Shown in pieces: positions 5,609 through 5,995 of a stretch of 5,995 bases of DNA. The stretch is taken from contig JAEZJH010000334.1 in NCBI GenBank assembly GCA_023436385.1, forward strand, positions 1 through 5,995, written 5' to 3'. The notes under the pieces were generated by a model. The model saw only the letters and a program-made list of their open reading frames with translations. It did no database searches and was not told where the DNA came from. The DNA comes from Pseudomonadota bacterium (GTDB lineage Bacteria; Myxococcota; Myxococcia; Myxococcales; Vulgatibacteraceae). Each line of letters opens with the position of its first letter. Positions within the stretch are counted from its first letter, which is position 1. The translations under genes were made by a program, and so were the position numbers.

Positions 5609-5699
5609 CCACCTGGCCGGCCGCCGGTTCGGACGCACGATCCCGATCGCGCGAGGCGCGTGCGCGCTACGGATGTGCTACCGTTCTGCCCCTTTCGCC

Positions 5700-5739
5700 G
5701 GCCCATCGCGGGCCAGGACAACCGCGGCCCTCCGGGCCG
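5700..5739 (+). promoter_or_regulatory. Tandem hairpins with the same stem upstream of the yhaM-like gene
   Basis: Hairpin 1 is GGCCC (5700-5704), ATCGC loop, GGGCC (5710-5714). Hairpin 2 is CGGCCC (5725-5730), TCC loop, GGGCCG (5734-5739). The stems share GGCCC/GGGCC, so the first left arm could also pair with the second right arm, allowing alternative folds. The second hairpin ends 13 nt before the GTG start, right before the GGGTGG ribosome-binding stretch. An RNA control element is possible; chance is not excluded in such GC-rich DNA. Confidence 0.35.
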
Positions 5740-5752
5740 GCACGGGTGGAAC

Positions 5753-5995
5753 GTGGAGAAGCTCTGGGTCAAGGACGTCCAGGTCGGCCAGCGCGCCACG
5801 GGCCTCTTCCTGGTGGCCAGGAAGCAGCAGCTCGTCGGCAAGAACGAAAAGCCGTTTCTCAAGCTCACCCTGCACGACAAGACCGGTTCGCTGGACGCCC
5901 GCGTCTGGACCAACGTCGACGAGCAGGGCGCCAAGTTCGAGGCGAACGACATTGTCCAGGTCGACGGCAAGGTCGACACCTTCCAGGGCCGGCCC
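5753..5995 (+). CDS. YhaM-type 3'-5' exoribonuclease, N-terminal OB-fold part only (cut by window)
   Basis: Eighty-one codons are present, with no stop before the window end. The translation starts VEKLWVKDVQVGQRATGLFL and continues through KNEKPFLKLTLHDKTGSLDARVW and FEANDIVQVDGKVDTFQGRP. This is the OB-fold nucleic-acid-binding domain that opens YhaM-type exoribonucleases, where an HD phosphohydrolase domain follows. YhaM degrades single-stranded RNA from the 3' end in Gram-positive bacteria, and homologues occur elsewhere. The HD domain is beyond the window, so catalytic residues cannot be checked. I chose GTG 5753 because the family starts just before the K-W-V-x-D-L/V motif; in-frame GTGs at 5675 and 5660 would add Pro/Arg-rich sequence unlike the family. 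GGGTGG (5744-5749) is the ribosome-binding candidate, though close to the start. An OB-fold protein of another kind is a less likely alternative. Confidence 0.8.
   Translation, partial: MEKLWVKDVQVGQRATGLFLVARKQQLVGKNEKPFLKLTLHDKTGSLDARVWTNVDEQGAKFEANDIVQVDGKVDTFQGRP

Noticed and set aside
4451..5638. A 395-codon minus-strand open frame across three plus-strand genes
   Set aside because: It is antisense to the end of the FAD gene, the membrane-protein gene and the PEBP gene, all with better start signals and family matches.
5656..5684. TGCTACCGT as an extended -10 promoter for the yhaM-like gene
   Set aside because: It keeps only three of six -10 bases and has no -35 partner; not distinguishable from background.

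Overview
The window is very GC-rich (about 70% by eye), with dense coding on both strands, GC-rich third codon positions and strong purine-rich ribosome binding sites. This suggests a high-GC bacterium. The mix of a classical gap-pgk pair, a COG2509-type flavoprotein, a YhaM-like OB-fold protein and several small lineage-type proteins would fit a Myxococcota/Deltaproteobacteria-like genome. That placement is an impression only, because the window has no rRNA or other phylogenetic marker.

Left part (1-2279, minus strand): a glycolytic operon. A likely promoter at 2250-2279 and an 80-nt leader holding a GC hairpin plus T5 tract precede gap (NAD-type glyceraldehyde-3-phosphate dehydrogenase, 1161-2162). 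A 70-nt gap with a perfect 12-bp stem-loop separates it from pgk (phosphoglycerate kinase), whose last ~30 residues lie beyond the window edge. The two enzymes catalyse consecutive steps: glyceraldehyde-3-phosphate to 1,3-bisphosphoglycerate to 3-phosphoglycerate plus ATP.

Centre (2280-2649): about 370 bases without a convincing gene, forming the divergent intergenic region between gap and the plus-strand genes. It holds a 12-bp direct repeat but no recognisable RNA gene.

Right part (2650-5995, plus strand): a 73-aa protein of unknown function with a near-ideal Shine-Dalgarno; a very GC-rich stem-loop; a 531-aa FAD-dependent dehydrogenase of the uncharacterised COG2509 type, preceded by a TATAAC box abutting a 14-bp palindrome; a 90-aa single-span membrane protein with a possible GYF_2-like cytosolic part; a 177-aa YbhB/YbcL-type PEBP protein; and the first 81 codons of a YhaM-type 3'-5' exoribonuclease (OB-fold part only). 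The FAD gene and the 90-aa gene (52 nt apart) may be co-transcribed. The others have larger gaps and may be separate units.

Most of this is ordinary housekeeping DNA. No mobile element, CRISPR array, tRNA or rRNA was seen, and there is no clear evidence of a new multi-gene system. The points most worth a second look are the small unknown proteins, the COG2509 promoter/operator, and the RNA structures in the gap, pgk and yhaM-like leaders.
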